DNA from: Proteles cristata cristata | Taxonomy: Eukaryota > Chordata > Mammalia > Carnivora > Hyaenidae | Assembly (NCBI GenBank): GCA_017311185.1 | Contig: JAESUZ010002881.1 | Span: forward strand, 868,001 to 932,000 | Length of the DNA: 64,000 nt | Direction of reading: 5' to 3' | Shown here: piece by piece, positions 1-12,212 of the stretch | Layout: every line of letters starts with the position of its first letter | How positions within the stretch are numbered: position 1 is the first letter of the stretch | Notes under the pieces: model-generated | The model's input: the letters and a program-made list of their open reading frames with translations, nothing else | Databases searched by the model: none | What the model was told of the DNA's origin: nothing | Translations under genes and position numbers: made by a program

Positions 1-1494
1 AATATATTTTACAGATTGTTTGTACAATACATATAGCCATAAAATAAAGTTAAAATTCAGTAAGAGCCTTTCTACCATAGAAAATTCCTCTTAAAATTCT
101 GACATATGAAATTGGAATCTTATTGTACATACATGTCCCATTTTCAGATTTATCATATCATGACAATTATATTTACTTAAAGCCATGATTCTAGTAGTTA
201 CATATTAAGTGTACTTTTTCCAATATTTTCAAGTTATTTATACATCATTTTATTATCAAATTATTTTATTTATTTATTAACTGGCACTTCATTTATTTTT
301 AATTTACCTATAATTAGACAATAGGCCAAAATAATTATTAATACAGAGGTCTTGCATATTTCTATTTTCTTACTTGTGCTCTTAGAACTTGAACATTTTA
401 CGAAACTGCTGGAAATTAGCACATTTTGTTATAACCTATTGTGTTTCAAATATTTAAACTATGGAATTCAGTTTGTATTATTTTTCTTTTTATTATATTT
501 ATCTGATGATGTCTTTTATGTTATAATTTAAATAATCTCAACTTGCTAAATAATATTTTCATGAAGGAAGAATTTATCCTCAAATAAATAATGATTATCA
601 GGATTTATTTACTATTTTGAGTTTCAACTTTTACCAACAAATGAAATATTGACACAGATTTGAAACTTAGATCTTTGCAAACTGTACTTTAATCTGTATT
701 TCTAGTACTACACACTGTTTTTAGTTTTAGATTATTTTTATTGAAATAAATAGCACTTAAGTACTAGGCTTAATGCAGTGTTTATAAAATATTGTCTGTA
801 CTAGTATAATTATAATTTAGATATTTATTTATTTAGATACATTAAAAATTATTCCAGGAATATAATTGTGATTGAATTAAACCCACCAGATAATTGGGAA
901 TTTAGCATTGTGTTAACCACTGTATTTCAGTAATGCTGCCTAACATTCACAAAAATCTCTGAGGCTTACATAATGCTTATCATAGTTTGACTTACCTTCT
1001 GTGCACACTTTTGTTTTGTATGTTTCCTTTTCCTTTTTAATTCACCTAGAGTATATTTTTACTTAATATTTTTTTTCTCTTTTACTTTTTAGTAATTATC
1101 TATATTTAGAGAATGATATACCTATTATTGGAAAATGAATGAGACATTTGGAGGTCTTTCTTGAAGTGTTTTAAGTTCAGATGAAAAGAGAAGAACAATC
1201 TAAGGTAAGATCACTTTTTTCTTTTCTTTTTTTTTTTTTTTTACAACAGTACTTTTGTCAGTTCAGAAATTTAGCAACTGACAGTATTAAGGATAGAGAA
1301 AATGTAGTAACAGAAGGCATTTTTCTTTCATTCTGAAGAGTATTATTCTTCAGTCTTTTTAAAAATAAAATTGTGTATATGTATTGAAGGTGCAGGACAT
1401 CCCCTGTGAAGTGATTATTATAGTCAAGCTAATTAACATGTGAAATGTGTCATATACTTACCTTTTTGTGTGTGGGTGGTGAGAACACTTAAAA
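1..1494. other. Unassigned AT-rich DNA
   Basis: No gene, SINE head or L1 motif is recognisable on either strand. The stretch is AT-rich and frames are short and broken. A pure T run lies near 1224-1241. It may contain ancient repeats too decayed to read by eye. Confidence 0.5.
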
Positions 1495-3208
1495 TCAATT
1501 CTCAGCAAATTTCAAGTATAAAATACAATGCTATTAACCTTAGGCACCATATTGTACATCAGATGTAGGATTTATTTACCCTACGTAATTAAAAACGTAC
1601 CATTTGACTAACATCTCTATTACTATTTACTCCACTCTCCACCGTTGGTAACCACCATGCTAATATTTGCTTCTGTGAATTTAATAGAATATATGAATTT
1701 TTTAGATTCCACAAGTAAGTGAGATCATGGAGTATTTTTCTTTCTCTCTCTGGTTTATTTCACTTAACATAATGGCTTCCAAGTTGATACATGTAGTTGA
1801 AAAATGGCCGATCTTTTTTAAGAATAAAATTTTATGCATATGTATGTGTGTTTATTATTCTATATCTGTCTATCTAGATAACTTACATATTATCATAGAA
1901 AACATGAAAAATTGCTTTCAGGGTCTTTTGGAGTTCTACAAAAACTAAGGATTTCTTTTAAAGTTCTGTTAAAAATACCATGAAATTTTGATAGGGATTG
2001 CATTGAATCTATATTTGGCTTTGGCGAATAGGAAATTTTAACAATATATGTTAGCTTCAGATGATTCAGCAATTCTATTCATTATGCCATCCTCATCATA
2101 AGTGTAGGTATGATCTTGGTATATTATATTTTTGTTTTTATTTGTTTTAGAATATTTTAAAATTTTCTTTTGATTTCTTCTTCGACATAATGATTATTAA
2201 AAATGTGAGTGTTGTTTCCCTATACTTTTTTTACCTATTTTCTTCTTATTATTTCTAATTATTATTAATGTCTAGATTCATTACTTTGTGATCTGAAAAA
2301 ATACACGGAATGATTCCAACCTTTCAAATTTGTTGAGACTTGCTTTGCAACTTAATACATGATCTTTTGAGAATATATTCTGTGTTCACTTGGGAAGAAT
2401 ATGTATTCTCCTATTATATGGAAGGTTCTAAATGTGTCTGTTAGGTCTGTTTGGTCTACAGTGTTAAGACCACAGTTTATTGATTTTCTGTCTTGGTGGT
2501 CTATCTATTATTGCAAGTGGGGTATTAAAGTCTCCTTCTATTATTGTATTGCTGTTATTGCTCTCTTCAGATCTGCCAATATTTGTCTTCTACATTTAGG
2601 TTCTCTGACATTGAGTGTATATACATTTATAATTGTTATATCTTCCTGTTGAATTCTTTCAAAATTATATAATGAACTTCATTTTAGAAACAATTTTTGA
2701 CTTAAATTCTACCTTGTTTGATATAATTATAAATACTCTTGATTTCTTTTGGTTACTATTTGCATGGAATATATTTTTTCTTCACTTTTAGTCTATGTGT
2801 GTTCTTAAATTTGAAGTGAGTTTCTTTTAGACAGTAAATCACTGGATTTTGGTTTTTTTGTTTGTTGCTTTTTTAATGCACTCAGCCATCTTCTGTCTTT
2901 TGATTAAAGAGTTTAGTTTATCTACACTTAATTAGTGATATGTATGGACTTAATACTGCCATTTTGTTAACAATTTTCTGTCTGTTTTGGTATTGTCTCT
3001 GTCAGCCTCTCTTACTGCCTTCCTTTATTATTTGGTAATTTCTTGTAATTATTTCCTTTAGTTTCTTTTCATTTATAAATGTATATTGTTTTTTTTCTTC
3101 TAATTACCATGAAGCTTACATAAAATGTCTTGTAGTTAAAATTGTCTATTTAAATTTATAACAAATTCACTTCACTGTATACAAAGCCTTTATACTTTTA
3201 CTCCCTAA

Positions 3209-3258
<50 letters not shown>

Positions 3259-3485
3259 TGTTTACTTGAAGTCAGAGTTGACTTAATTTAATATTGTATC
3301 TATTAACAAACTTTTGTGATTATAGTTATTCTTACTATTTCTTTCTTTTAATTTTTATATCAAGGTTAAACATAATTCATGCACTACCATTACAAATTTA
3401 CATCGTTCTGTGTTGATTATGTGTATACTTTTCCCTTCATGTTTATATTTTCACATGCTTTCTTGTTGCTGTTTAACTTATTTCA
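1495..3485 (-). mobile_element. Old antisense LINE-1 (3' UTR and ORF2 parts)
   Basis: The plus strand shows the complement of an L1. At 1495-1905 is 3'-UTR-like text of the older mammalian L1M kind (accordion of 'ACTCCACTCTCCACCGTTGG' and 'TGAGATCATGGAGTATTTTTC'). From about 1950 come antisense ORF2 blocks, for example 'TTTTGATAGGGATTGCATTGAATCT' type text near 1986, then endonuclease and linker text from 2140 to 3200. Divergence is high and no frame stays open. The element carries an AC microsatellite at 3211-3256 and is broken at 3486 by an L1 block in the opposite orientation. It appears to resume at 4176. Subfamily is not assigned. Confidence 0.7.
3211..3256. repeat. (AC)n microsatellite
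   Basis: An uninterrupted AC dinucleotide run of about 46 bases lies inside the old antisense L1. The long pure tract makes it likely to vary in length between individuals. Confidence 0.95.
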
Positions 3486-4175
3486 CAAACCCAGACTTCA
3501 AGTTATATTACAAAGCTGTAGGAATCGAGAGAATATTGTACGAAATATTGCACGAAAACAGATGCATAGATCAATGGGATAGAATTTAAAAAAACAAGAA
3601 ATGGACCCACAACTATATGGTCAAATAATCTTTAAGAAAGCAGATTAATATCCAGTGGGAAAAAGATAGTCTTTCAAACAAATAGAGTTGGGAAAATTGG
3701 ACAGTAAATGCAAGATAATGAAACTGGACCACTTTCTTATACAACACAAAAATAAATTCAAATGGATAAAAGACCTAAATGTGAAACAGGAAGCCACCAA
3801 AATCTTAGAGGAGAACACAGGCAGTAACCTCTTTGACACCAGCTATAGCAACTTCTTACTAGATATGTCTCTTAAGTCATGGGAAGCAAAAGCAAAAATA
3901 AACTGTTGGTACTTCAAAATAAGAAGCTTCTGCATAGAGAAGGAAACAATGAACAAAAGTAACAAAGAAGAATGGAGAACAAGAGTAGATATGTGCAAAT
4001 GATATATCTGATAAAGAGTATCAGAAATCTATAAAAAATGTACAAAATTCAACACCCCAAAAATGAATAATCCAATCAAAAATGGGCCGAAGATGTTTTT
4101 CCAAAAAAGACATACAGATGGCCAAGAGACACATGAAAAGATGTTCAACATCACTCATCATCAGGGAAAAAGAAA
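3486..4175 (+). mobile_element. Sense LINE-1 ORF2 C-terminal fragment
   Basis: From 3486 the plus strand turns into sense L1 ORF2. 'CCCAGACTTCAAGTTATA' is the ORF2 text that reads PDFKLYYKAV in intact copies. The frame at 3688-4002 reads MKLDHFL, then WIKDLNVKQEATKILEEN, typical of the region C-terminal to the reverse transcriptase. The block ends near 4175 within text matching the '[22 protein letters not shown]' area. It has no 3' UTR, no poly-A and no visible target duplication, so it is not a simple 5'-truncated insertion. It sits between two halves of an antisense L1. Confidence 0.75.
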
Positions 4176-4582
4176 TCTTTTGAATAATTCTCTTAAACAG
4201 TTCTTATAAGGCAGCTCAATTGGTAACAGATTCTCTCACTTTTGTTTGTCTGGGAAAGACTATCCCTTCTTAATTTTTAGAAGATAATTTTGTCAGGCAT
4301 AGAATTTTTGTTTGCTGGAGTTTTTCTTTCAGAAGTTTGAATATATCATCCTATTTTCTTCTGTGAAGTTTCTGCTATAAGATCTTATGGGGCTTTCCTT
4401 TAAATGTCATTACTCACTTTTTTCTTGTTACTTCCAAAATTCCATCTGTTGATGTCTTTTAACAAATTTATTAGAGTGTCTCTCCATGTAGTCTTATTTG
4501 GGTAGATACTGTTCAGGAACTCTTAAACTTCATAAAAATGGTTGATTTCTTTGCCCACATTCAGGAGATTTTAGCTATTCTT
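4176..4582 (-). mobile_element. Old antisense LINE-1, continuation
   Basis: Antisense text of the ORF1/inter-ORF part of an old L1, for example 'TTTGTTTGTCTGGGAAAGAC' at 4243 and 'CAGGAGATTTTAGCTATTC' at 4562. The same motif set recurs at 60660-61320 in another antisense L1. This looks like the continuation of the element broken at 3486. Confidence 0.6.
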
Positions 4583-6830
4583 TTTTTTCAAATTTTTATT
4601 TAAATTAGTTAACATTATAATATTGATTTCAGGGGGAGAATGTTAATCACTTACATATAACACCCATTGCTCATCATAACAAGTGGCCTCCTTAATACCC
4701 ATCATCCATTTACCCCATCCCTACCCACCTCCCTCCATCAATCCTCAGTTTGCTATCACTGGGATACTCTAATGGTTTGTTTCCCTCTCTACTATTTTTC
4801 CCTTCCCATATGTTTACCTGTTTACCTGTTTTTATGTTTAAATATGAGTAATCTCTACATTGAACTTGGGGCTCTAGCTGATAATCACAAAATTAAGAGT
4901 CACATCCTCCACTGACTAAGCCAGACAGGCATTCCTGTTTTGTTTCTTAAATTCTATATATGAGTGAAATTATATGGTATTTGTCTATCTCTTACTGAGT
5001 TATTTCACTTAGTGTAATATACTCTAGCTCCATTTATATAATTGCAAATGGCAAGATTTCATTTTTTATGACTAATATTCCAACATATGTATGCCACCTC
5101 TTTTTTATTCATTTATCAGTCAATGGAAATCTGGGCTCTTTGTTGAAAATTTGGGTGTTGTTGATAATGCCACTATAAACATTGGGCTGCATATACCCCT
5201 TCAAATCAGTATTTGTGTATCCTTTGTATAAATACCTAGTAATGCAATTGCTGGATCATAGGGTAGTTCTATCTTTTACATTTAGAGGAACGTCCATACT
5301 GTTTTCCAGAGTGGCTGCACCTGTTTGCATTAACACCAATAATGTCAGAGGGTTTCCCTTTCTCTGCATTCTCACCAACATCTGTTATTTCTTATATTGT
5401 CAATTTTAGCCATTCTGATAGGTATGAGGTAATATTTCATTGTACTTGCAATGACATTTACCTAATGATGGGTGGTGTTGAGCATCTTTTCACATGCCTG
5501 TGAAGGCATCTGTATGTCTTCTTTAGAAAAATGTCTATTCATACCTTCTTCCCATTTATTAATTTGATTATTTGTTTTTTGGCGTGGAGTTTGATAAGTT
5601 CTTTATAGATTTTGGATATTAACCCTTTATCGTATATGTCACTTGTGAATATCTTCTCCCATTTTGTAGGTTGCCTTTTAGTTTTGCTGATTTTTTCCTT
5701 CATGATACAGAAGTGTTTTATTTTAATGAAGTCCCAATAGATCACTCTTGCTTTTGTTTCCCTTGCCTCAGGAGACATGTCTAGTAAGAAGTTCTTATGA
5801 CTGATGTCAAAGAGGTTACTGCTTGAATTCTCCTCTAGGATTTTGATGGTTGGTTTCCTATTTCACATTAAGGTCTTTCATACTTTTTGAATTTATTTTT
5901 ATGTGTGGTGTAAGAAGGTGATCCAGTTTCTTTCTTCTGCATGTTGCTGTACTATTTTCCCAGCACCATTTGTTGAAGAGACTGTCTTTTTCCTATAGGA
6001 TATTCTTGACTGCTTTGTTAAAGATTAGTTGACCATTTAGTTGACCATATAGTTGTAGGTCCATTTCTGAATTTTCTATTGTGTTCTGTTGATCTATGTA
6101 TCTATTTTTGTACCATATTGTCTTGATGACTGTAGCACTGTAATATAGCTTGAAATCCAGAATTGTGACACCTCCAACCTCATATTTCTTTTTCAGGATT
6201 GCTTTGACTATTCGGTGTCTTTTGTGGTTTCATACACATTTTAAGATTGTTTATTCTAGTTCTGTGTAAAATGCTGGTAGTATTTTGATAGGGATTGAAT
6301 TAAATGTACAGATTGTTTTGGGTAGTATCGACATTTAAAAAATATTTTTTCTTTTAATCCATGAGCATGTAGTTTTCCCATTTCTTTGTGTCCTTTTCAT
6401 TTTCTTTCATAAGTTTTCTATAGTTTTCAGAGTACAAATCTTTTACCTCTTTGCTTTGATTTATTCCTAGGTATCTTATTGTTTTGGTGCAATTGAAAAT
6501 GGGATAGATTCCTTGATTTCTTTTTCTGCTGCTCTGTTTCTGGTGTATAGAAATGCGGCAGAGTTCAGTACATTGATTTTTATATCCTTTAACTTTGCTG
6601 AATTCTATTATTTCTTGCAATTTTTTGGTGAAGTCTTTCAGGTTTTATACATAGAGTATCATGTGATATGCAAATAGTGAAAGTTTCACTTCTTCCTTAC
6701 CAATTTGGATGCCTTTTATTTCTTTCTGTTGTCTGATTGCTGAGATTGCTGAGGTTAAGACCTCCAGTACTATATTAAATATAATGGTGACAGTGGCTAT
6801 TCCTGTCTTGTTCTGGACTATAGCAGCATG
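4583..6830 (-). mobile_element. Antisense carnivoran LINE-1, 3' UTR through RT core
   Basis: After a T run, the complement of the carnivoran L1 3' UTR (ACACCCATTGCTCATCATAAC) appears at about 4590-4790. Antisense ORF2 follows, from the C-terminus to the reverse transcriptase at about 6830. The reverse complement of 6645-6700 reads [11 protein letters not shown] where active L1s have F-ADDM, so both catalytic aspartates of motif C are lost and a stop follows. The copy is dead. It ends abruptly near 6830 within text matching the RQGCPLS motif and is followed by sequence in the opposite orientation. Confidence 0.85.
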
Positions 6831-7790
6831 ACCCTAGGCTTGCCTTTTCCCTAAAGCACAGCCAGATAAATATCAAAACATTCTGAACACCCAAGAGACC
6901 AATCTGAATGAGGAGAAAATAAACTGTAGAACTAGAGGGAGAAAAGAAGCCACATCGTGGAAGGTAAGAGATGCAGAGACATGATTCAGTGATTCAGGGG
7001 AGAAAAGAAGCATGGGTACTATGGAGAGGAGGGAGCTTTGATCTTGGAGAGAGGAGAGAGAAGAGAGAGAAAGAGAGATAGAGAGGGGGGGAGAGAGAGA
7101 GAGCGGGAGAGGGAGAGAAACAGAAGGCAGCACACAGGGAATTGAACCAGAGAAACATTTATCCAAAACCATTGACTGGGAAAACTAGGGTGGCTGATGA
7201 TGGCAAGATTTTCCAAGCATTGGAGCCCAAATCCTGAAGCTTTAGAAGTCTGAACCACTGCTAGTTGGTGCATGGTGGGCATAGCATTGCTTCTGTGGGA
7301 AAGGAGAGCAGAAGCCCAGTAGTAGGCAGTGTGGTTTGAAGATCCCCTGGGTCACATTGGGAAAACCAGTTCCCCTTCTGGGAGTGCATTTGGGAGAGGT
7401 GGCATGGCCTCTCCAAGGGCAAAAGATCTGGCAGATGTCAACATGCAGCCCCTTTTATTAGCATAGGAACACACCTGCTGAAAGCAGCCAATCTTGATGC
7501 CAGCTTTTTATTGCAATTACTGTAAACTCCAGCTACTGTGCTATCCTGCTTTTACTGGTACAGTATTGAAAGACCTTCCCCCAGAGGATCAGCACTTGTC
7601 TGCTCATGCTGGGTCCCTAAAAATTGGAGACAGAGTTTTGAAACCCAGTCACATGCCTTAGATAAAACACAGGAGTGCTGTGCTGCCTGGCAGGACCACA
7701 GCTGGGACACAGATATGGTGAAGACAGGGATCTGATGGAAACGAGGGACCATGCTTGGACAACCGGCAGAACATAGCATATGTCTAAGTC
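6831..7790 (+). mobile_element. Probable sense-orientation LINE-1 5' UTR fragment
   Basis: The base composition changes at about 6831 to a GC-richer stretch beginning near 'CACAGCCAGATAAATATC'. It resembles carnivoran L1 5'-UTR text as I recall it (AACTAGAGGGAGAAAAGAAG at about 6931). A GA-rich tract lies at 7042-7115. Frames here are low-complexity or short and I do not read a protein. If correct, a sense 5' UTR abuts an antisense ORF2, which is a rearranged or inverted L1. The assignment is from memory and could be wrong. Confidence 0.45.
7042..7115. repeat. GA-rich simple repeat
   Basis: A purine tract of GA, GAGG and G runs, polypyrimidine on the other strand. Opposite-strand frames over it give serine/leucine-rich nonsense peptides. 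Confidence 0.9.
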
Positions 7791-9340
7791 ACAGTCATTT
7801 ATAGAATCTGAAGTAACCTATTTTAACTATTATTATAATTGTATCATTATTGATATTCAAATCACTACCACCAGTATCATCAACAGAAGGGAAACAATCA
7901 ATTATATTCCTTACAGAAGAGTTTGCTTTTTTATGGTTTTCTATTTTATGGTATGCTATTGTTTATAGCACTTTGAAGCTTGAAAATACAATTTCATTGA
8001 CCATTGATTTTATTCTGTGCTATTTAACAGGCACTGAGATGCATGGAGATTTATAGGGCTAACTTCCCATGCAGTATGATGAGAAAATACAAAATTTTGT
8101 CATTCTATTGTTTATTATCCAAAAATAAAACATAAGTCAGTTTCCTTGTGTTTGTTTCATAAATTATTTATAAGGTTTCTCCATATTAATTAGTGTTGAT
8201 TATTTTATAAATTGGGGTTTTAAGAGCAAATCAAAATAAGCAGGCATATGCTTTCACAACCTAACATGCACTTTTAAACTCATCTAGATTAGTAAGCTTA
8301 ATTATTAATATATACTTTAATGTAAGTTGAGTTTAAAATATAAGCCATACAAATATACACTTATAAAAACAATGTACTTTAGTCACCATTGGTTTTGAGA
8401 ACATTCTTCTTTTTATATTAACATGTATTTTTAAAGCTTTTTACAATATGTAAATGTGTACAATAAATGCCAGCATTGAGAAGGCTTGCTTAATCTAAAT
8501 AAGTAATTATGCTTACTCTTTCTCTTTGAATGGCAATACTTCCTGCAGCATATAATTTAGAATATATTTTATGCCCTCCACAATTGAATAGTTAAGATTA
8601 TACAGGATAAAAGAAAATGTCTATAATCAGCTTGTAACTTTACTGCAACAATACAAAGAAATATAAGAAGTAGGTCTTAAAGTCATAGTATACATCTATG
8701 TGCTTTTATGAATGAACAGGATTGTCCAAAGTCTATATGTGTCCTTGAAGTTTTCTGGATGTATTTAATAATGGAACACTTGATCCTGTGTGTGAGAGCT
8801 AAAGCATTAATTTATTCCTGAATAAATATCGTGGACATAGATTGAGGTTTTTCTTCATTGACAATCTATGACAAAGCAATAAAGATATAGTAATTTAATA
8901 TTAATAAATGTTATCAACCCTAAAAAACAAAAGTGTATTCATTTATTAACAGATTTACAAAAGAAAATCATGTGTGTAAATGAATGATATACTAGTTATG
9001 ATGTCATATGATTTAGAAGGGATGAAAGACGTATTGGATACAGTTAAAGAAATATATACTTTTATAATTTTAATTTTTTAAGAAAGAGGATCTTAGTCTG
9101 GTGGTAGACATAGTTTAGAGGCATTTAGCCACCAAATACCAAAAAATACCAAATTTTAATGAATAAGGAGACACTGAATGAGTAAAGTAAAGGAAAACCT
9201 AATGAACAAGCAAACCTAGCATAGAAGATCTGTAGAAAGGTAAAATTTTTAAATGACAGATTTATGAGACTTTATAGAAAAACATGTACTATTTTATTTC
9301 ATAATATTCCAAAATTAAATCAGGGGAAACTGCCAAGTTT
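7791..9340. other. Unassigned DNA, 7.8-9.3 kb
   Basis: No SINE, L1 or LTR motif recognised. Several 60-70-residue frames exist but lack a shared motif, codon bias or splice context and look like chance. A weak match between 4569-4582 and 7821-7834 (12 of 14) could be a target duplication of the L1 complex to the left. Confidence 0.45.
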
Positions 9341-9784
9341 TATTATGGGTTGAATTATGTTCCATCAAAATTTTTATGTTGAAGTCTGAATGCCCAGTAT
9401 GTGAAAATGTAACATTCTTACTATACTCACTCTTACCTGGAATAAACAATTAAGGCATGGAAACTCTAATTTTAGAAATAAAGTCATGATAGAAGTAATT
9501 AAATTGAAGTTTACAGTGGGACCTAATCTAATGTGACTGGTGCTTTTATAAAAAGGAGACATTTTGATACAGATGCATACAGAGATAACACCATGTGACC
9601 AGGACACAGCACAAGCAGCAGAGAAAGGCCTGGAACAGAGTCTTCCCTTGTCCCCAGGATTAACAGACCCTTATAACACGTTGATTTCAGACTTCTATCT
9701 GTCAGAACTGCAAAATACAGATTTCTTGTTGTTTATGCCACCTAGTTTATAACACTGTTGTGACAACCTTAGCCAACTAATATA
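9341..9784 (+). mobile_element. MLT1-type MaLR solo LTR
   Basis: The start, TTATGGGTTGAATTATGTTC, and the end, GCCAACTAATATA, match the ends of MLT1 (ERVL-MaLR) LTRs. Inner landmarks also fit: 'ATGTTGAAGTC' near 9376, 'ACTGGTGCTTTTATAAAAAG' at 9537, 'ACCATGTGACCAGGACAC' at 9590 and 'GTTGTTTATGCCACCTAGTTT' near 9728. No internal retroviral region is attached. It is an old solo LTR with no coding capacity; the two short frames across it are chance. Confidence 0.8.
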
Positions 9785-9884
9785 TGGCGTATTTTAATAT
9801 TGAAGTGGTGAGTGTACTCATTGAACTTCAAACTTAGTGAGTTGGAGAGTGATTCAAAGAGTCACACATAAGCATGCAGAAACA

Positions 9885-10262
9885 GAGTTGAAAGAGAGAG
9901 AAGGAGAGAATTTAAGGGATTGGCTCATTGTGAGGGCTGACTAGTCTGAAATTTGAAGGGCAGATTGGCAGCCTGGAAACACAGGCAGTCTTCATTAGGA
10001 GAAAGTCAGGAGAGATTTTCTTGTTTTAGTCTGGAGGCTGCATTTCTCCTTCTCTGGTAAACCTGCTTTTGCTCTTAGACCTTCAACTGTTTGGGAGAGG
10101 CCCATGTGTATTATTGAGAGTGATCTCCTTTATTTAAAGTCAACTGATTGAAAACTTAGCCACATCTAAAAAATATCTTTATAGCAACATCTATACTACT
10201 GTTTGACTAAACAATTGGGCACCTAGTCCAGCCAAGTCAACGTATATCACCAACCACTACAT
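9885..10262 (-). mobile_element. Antisense MLT2-type ERVL LTR
   Basis: The reverse complement from 10262 inwards reads like the 5' end of MLT2-type LTRs: TGGTTGGTGATATACGTTGA, then CTTGGCTGGAC, GTGCCCAATTG and TTTGGTCAAACA-like text. Towards 9885 is the complement of 'GGAATTGGCTCATG...GAGGCTGA'. The family name is from memory. The same family recurs in this window at 14102, 29000 and 39902. Solo LTR, non-coding. Confidence 0.65.
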
Positions 10263-11251
10263 AGATTTATTATGTCCTCCTCTTTGAATGAAATCTCAAG
10301 AGGGGACATTACTCAAAGTCATCCTTAGATAGTAATAATATACGACATAAGTTGCTATTAGTTCTATGAACAGCCTCAGTTCAACTATAAAAGTTTCAAT
10401 TTATTAACAAAAATTCCAAATCTCATCTAATATTAATGTTTATAGGCCTCCATTTAAGATTAAGAAATGATTATTCTTTATTTCCCTCCTTCTCAAGAAT
10501 TTACCCAAATAACAGTAAATAGATTTTTCAATAGATACAGTTAAGAAACAAATCTACACATGCTACTTATTTTTCCTTATAACAAATGTGAGAAAGAGAA
10601 ATAAAGTTTTTAAAAATTGCACAGGTAAGCAGGAAATTCAGACAAGAAAATTTATTCCCAACTTCTACCTTATACAACATAAAAATGTGAATACTTACAG
10701 ATGTATTATTCACGTAGTTGTGGATAGTAGGCCATAGAGTGTCTAGAAGAATATATTAATAACTTCTTGTATGGATTCAAGAAAATATCATTCATGATAT
10801 TGTAGTAGGCAAATATATCTTAGGCCACAGAAGGTATATCATGAGAGAAAATATTAATAATTTGACTGTAATAAAATTAAACATTTTCTTCCAAAGACAT
10901 TATTTGGAGAGTTAAAGGGAAACCACAGATTATATTTTAATACATATCAAAGACAAAGGACTAATATATATAATATATGAGAAATTCTATCCACATAACT
11001 ATTACATATGTGAAAAGGAACTAAAATTTATAAGTTTTTAGGAAATAGAGTGTAAACTGTGATATACAACCTCATGATATACCCTACCTTGCCTCCAGAT
11101 TAAAAGGACTGAGTATATTAAGTGTTGGATTTTTGGACCAACTGAAACATCCATTTTTGTTGTTGCTGTTAGAAGTTAATACAACACTTTGGAAACCAGT
11201 TTGGCAACCTCATCCTCACAAAATATTATTTCTGAGAAAGCACATCACATA
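10263..11251. other. Mostly unassigned DNA, faint L1-like patch
   Basis: No gene seen. At about 11118-11230 'AAGTGTTGG', 'CCAACTGAAAC' and 'ACACTTTGGAAACCAGTTTGGCA' weakly recall the C-terminal end of old sense L1 ORF2. The rest is unassigned. Confidence 0.4.
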
Positions 11252-11330
11252 TGCCTTGAACACATGAACCATGAGATCATGACCTACGTGGAAGTCAGAT
11301 GCTTAACTGATGAGCCATCCAGGTGCCCCC
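11252..11330 (-). mobile_element. CAN-SINE head fragment
   Basis: About 80 bases: complement of the tRNA-derived head (GAGATCATGACC, GCTTAAC, GAGCCATCCAGGTGCCCC). Body and tail are missing, so it is a deleted or truncated old copy. Confidence 0.85.
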
Positions 11331-11653
11331 AGAGTGTCACTTGAGATCACTGCTGTACTCCAGTGCTTTTAGAAATGTCTGCTAAGAAGAAGGTGCTCAA
11401 AAATATTTGATGAATGCATAACCATGTGGAAGATTGAGAGATTACTTCTTTTCTCTGGAGAAGTTGAATAAAACACTATAAGAAAGGTTTCTAGTAGATT
11501 TTCAAAATTTGTTTATAAGAGATCTACTTTACCATTTGCCATCATTTCTAGAAAAAAACAGATTATCATATAATAGAAAGGATGTCTTTTCCAGGTCTAG
11601 AAAAATTATATGAAATTTTATGTGTTAAATAAATTTACTATTTTCCATATTTA

Positions 11654-11875
11654 AAAAAATTTAAATGATTCATTTATTTCTGAGACAGAAAGAGAGAGAG
11701 CGTGAGCACGGGAGGGTCAGAGAGAGAGAGAGAGGGAAATACAGAATCTGAAACAGGTTCCAGGCTCTGAGCTGTCAGCACAGAGCCCGACGTGGGGCTT
11801 GAACCCATGAACCGTGAGATCATGACCTGAGCTGAAGTCAGATGCTTAACCGACTGAGCCACCCAGGCGCCCCTG
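11654..11875 (-). mobile_element. Felid CAN-SINE with perfect 15-bp TSD
   Basis: Full-length antisense copy, from an AAATGATTCATTTATTTCTGAGA tail region to GCCACCCAGGCGCCCC. It is bounded by a perfect duplication TATTTTCCATATTTA at 11639-11653 and 11876-11890. The frame at 11674-11895 is only translated SINE. It forms an inverted pair with the next copy 106 bases away. Confidence 0.95.
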
Positions 11876-11981
11876 TATTTTCCATATTTAATCAAAAAGT
11901 TAGTCTCAAAATAATGTTTATGTATACTGCTTGAAAGGTAGTGAGTTTACCAAATCCTATAAATATCTAAGCTGTATTCCA

Positions 11982-12191
11982 GGGCGCCTGGGTGGCTTAG
12001 TTGGTTAAGCGTCCGACTTTCGCTTAGGTCATGATCTCGCGGTTCGTGGGTTCGAGCCCCGCATCGGGCTCTGTGCTGACTGCCAGCTCAGAGCCTGGAG
12101 CCTGTTTCAGTCTGTGACTCCATCTCTCTCTGACCCTCCCCTGCTCACGCTGTCTCTCTTTCTCTCCTAGAAATAAATAAAACACTTAAAA
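11982..12191 (+). mobile_element. Young felid CAN-SINE, perfect 21-bp TSD
   Basis: Full-length sense copy with a 21-bp perfect target duplication at 11961-11981 and 12192-12212. It carries the variant block shared by seven copies here: GGTGGCTTAG, ACTTTCGCTTAGG, CTGACTGCCAGCTCAG, CAGTCTGTGACTCC and CTCCTAGAAATAAATAAAAC. CpGs in GATCTCGCGG and CATCGGGC survive, pointing to a recent insertion. Confidence 0.97.
11993..12059 (+). promoter_or_regulatory. Internal Pol III promoter (A and B boxes) of SINE
   Basis: The tRNA-derived head holds an A box, TGGCTTAGTTGG, at 11993-12004 and a B box, GGTTCGAGCCC, at 12049-12059, with tRNA-like spacing. Both fit the RNA polymerase III internal promoter consensus. 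Whether the copy is transcribed cannot be told from sequence. Confidence 0.8.
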
Positions 12192-12212
12192 AAATATCTA
12201 AGCTGTATTCCA

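Noticed and set aside
11982..12060. tRNA-like sequence with A and B boxes
   Set aside because: It is the head of a SINE, repeated about 35 times, with target duplications; there is no acceptor stem or cloverleaf, so not a tRNA gene.
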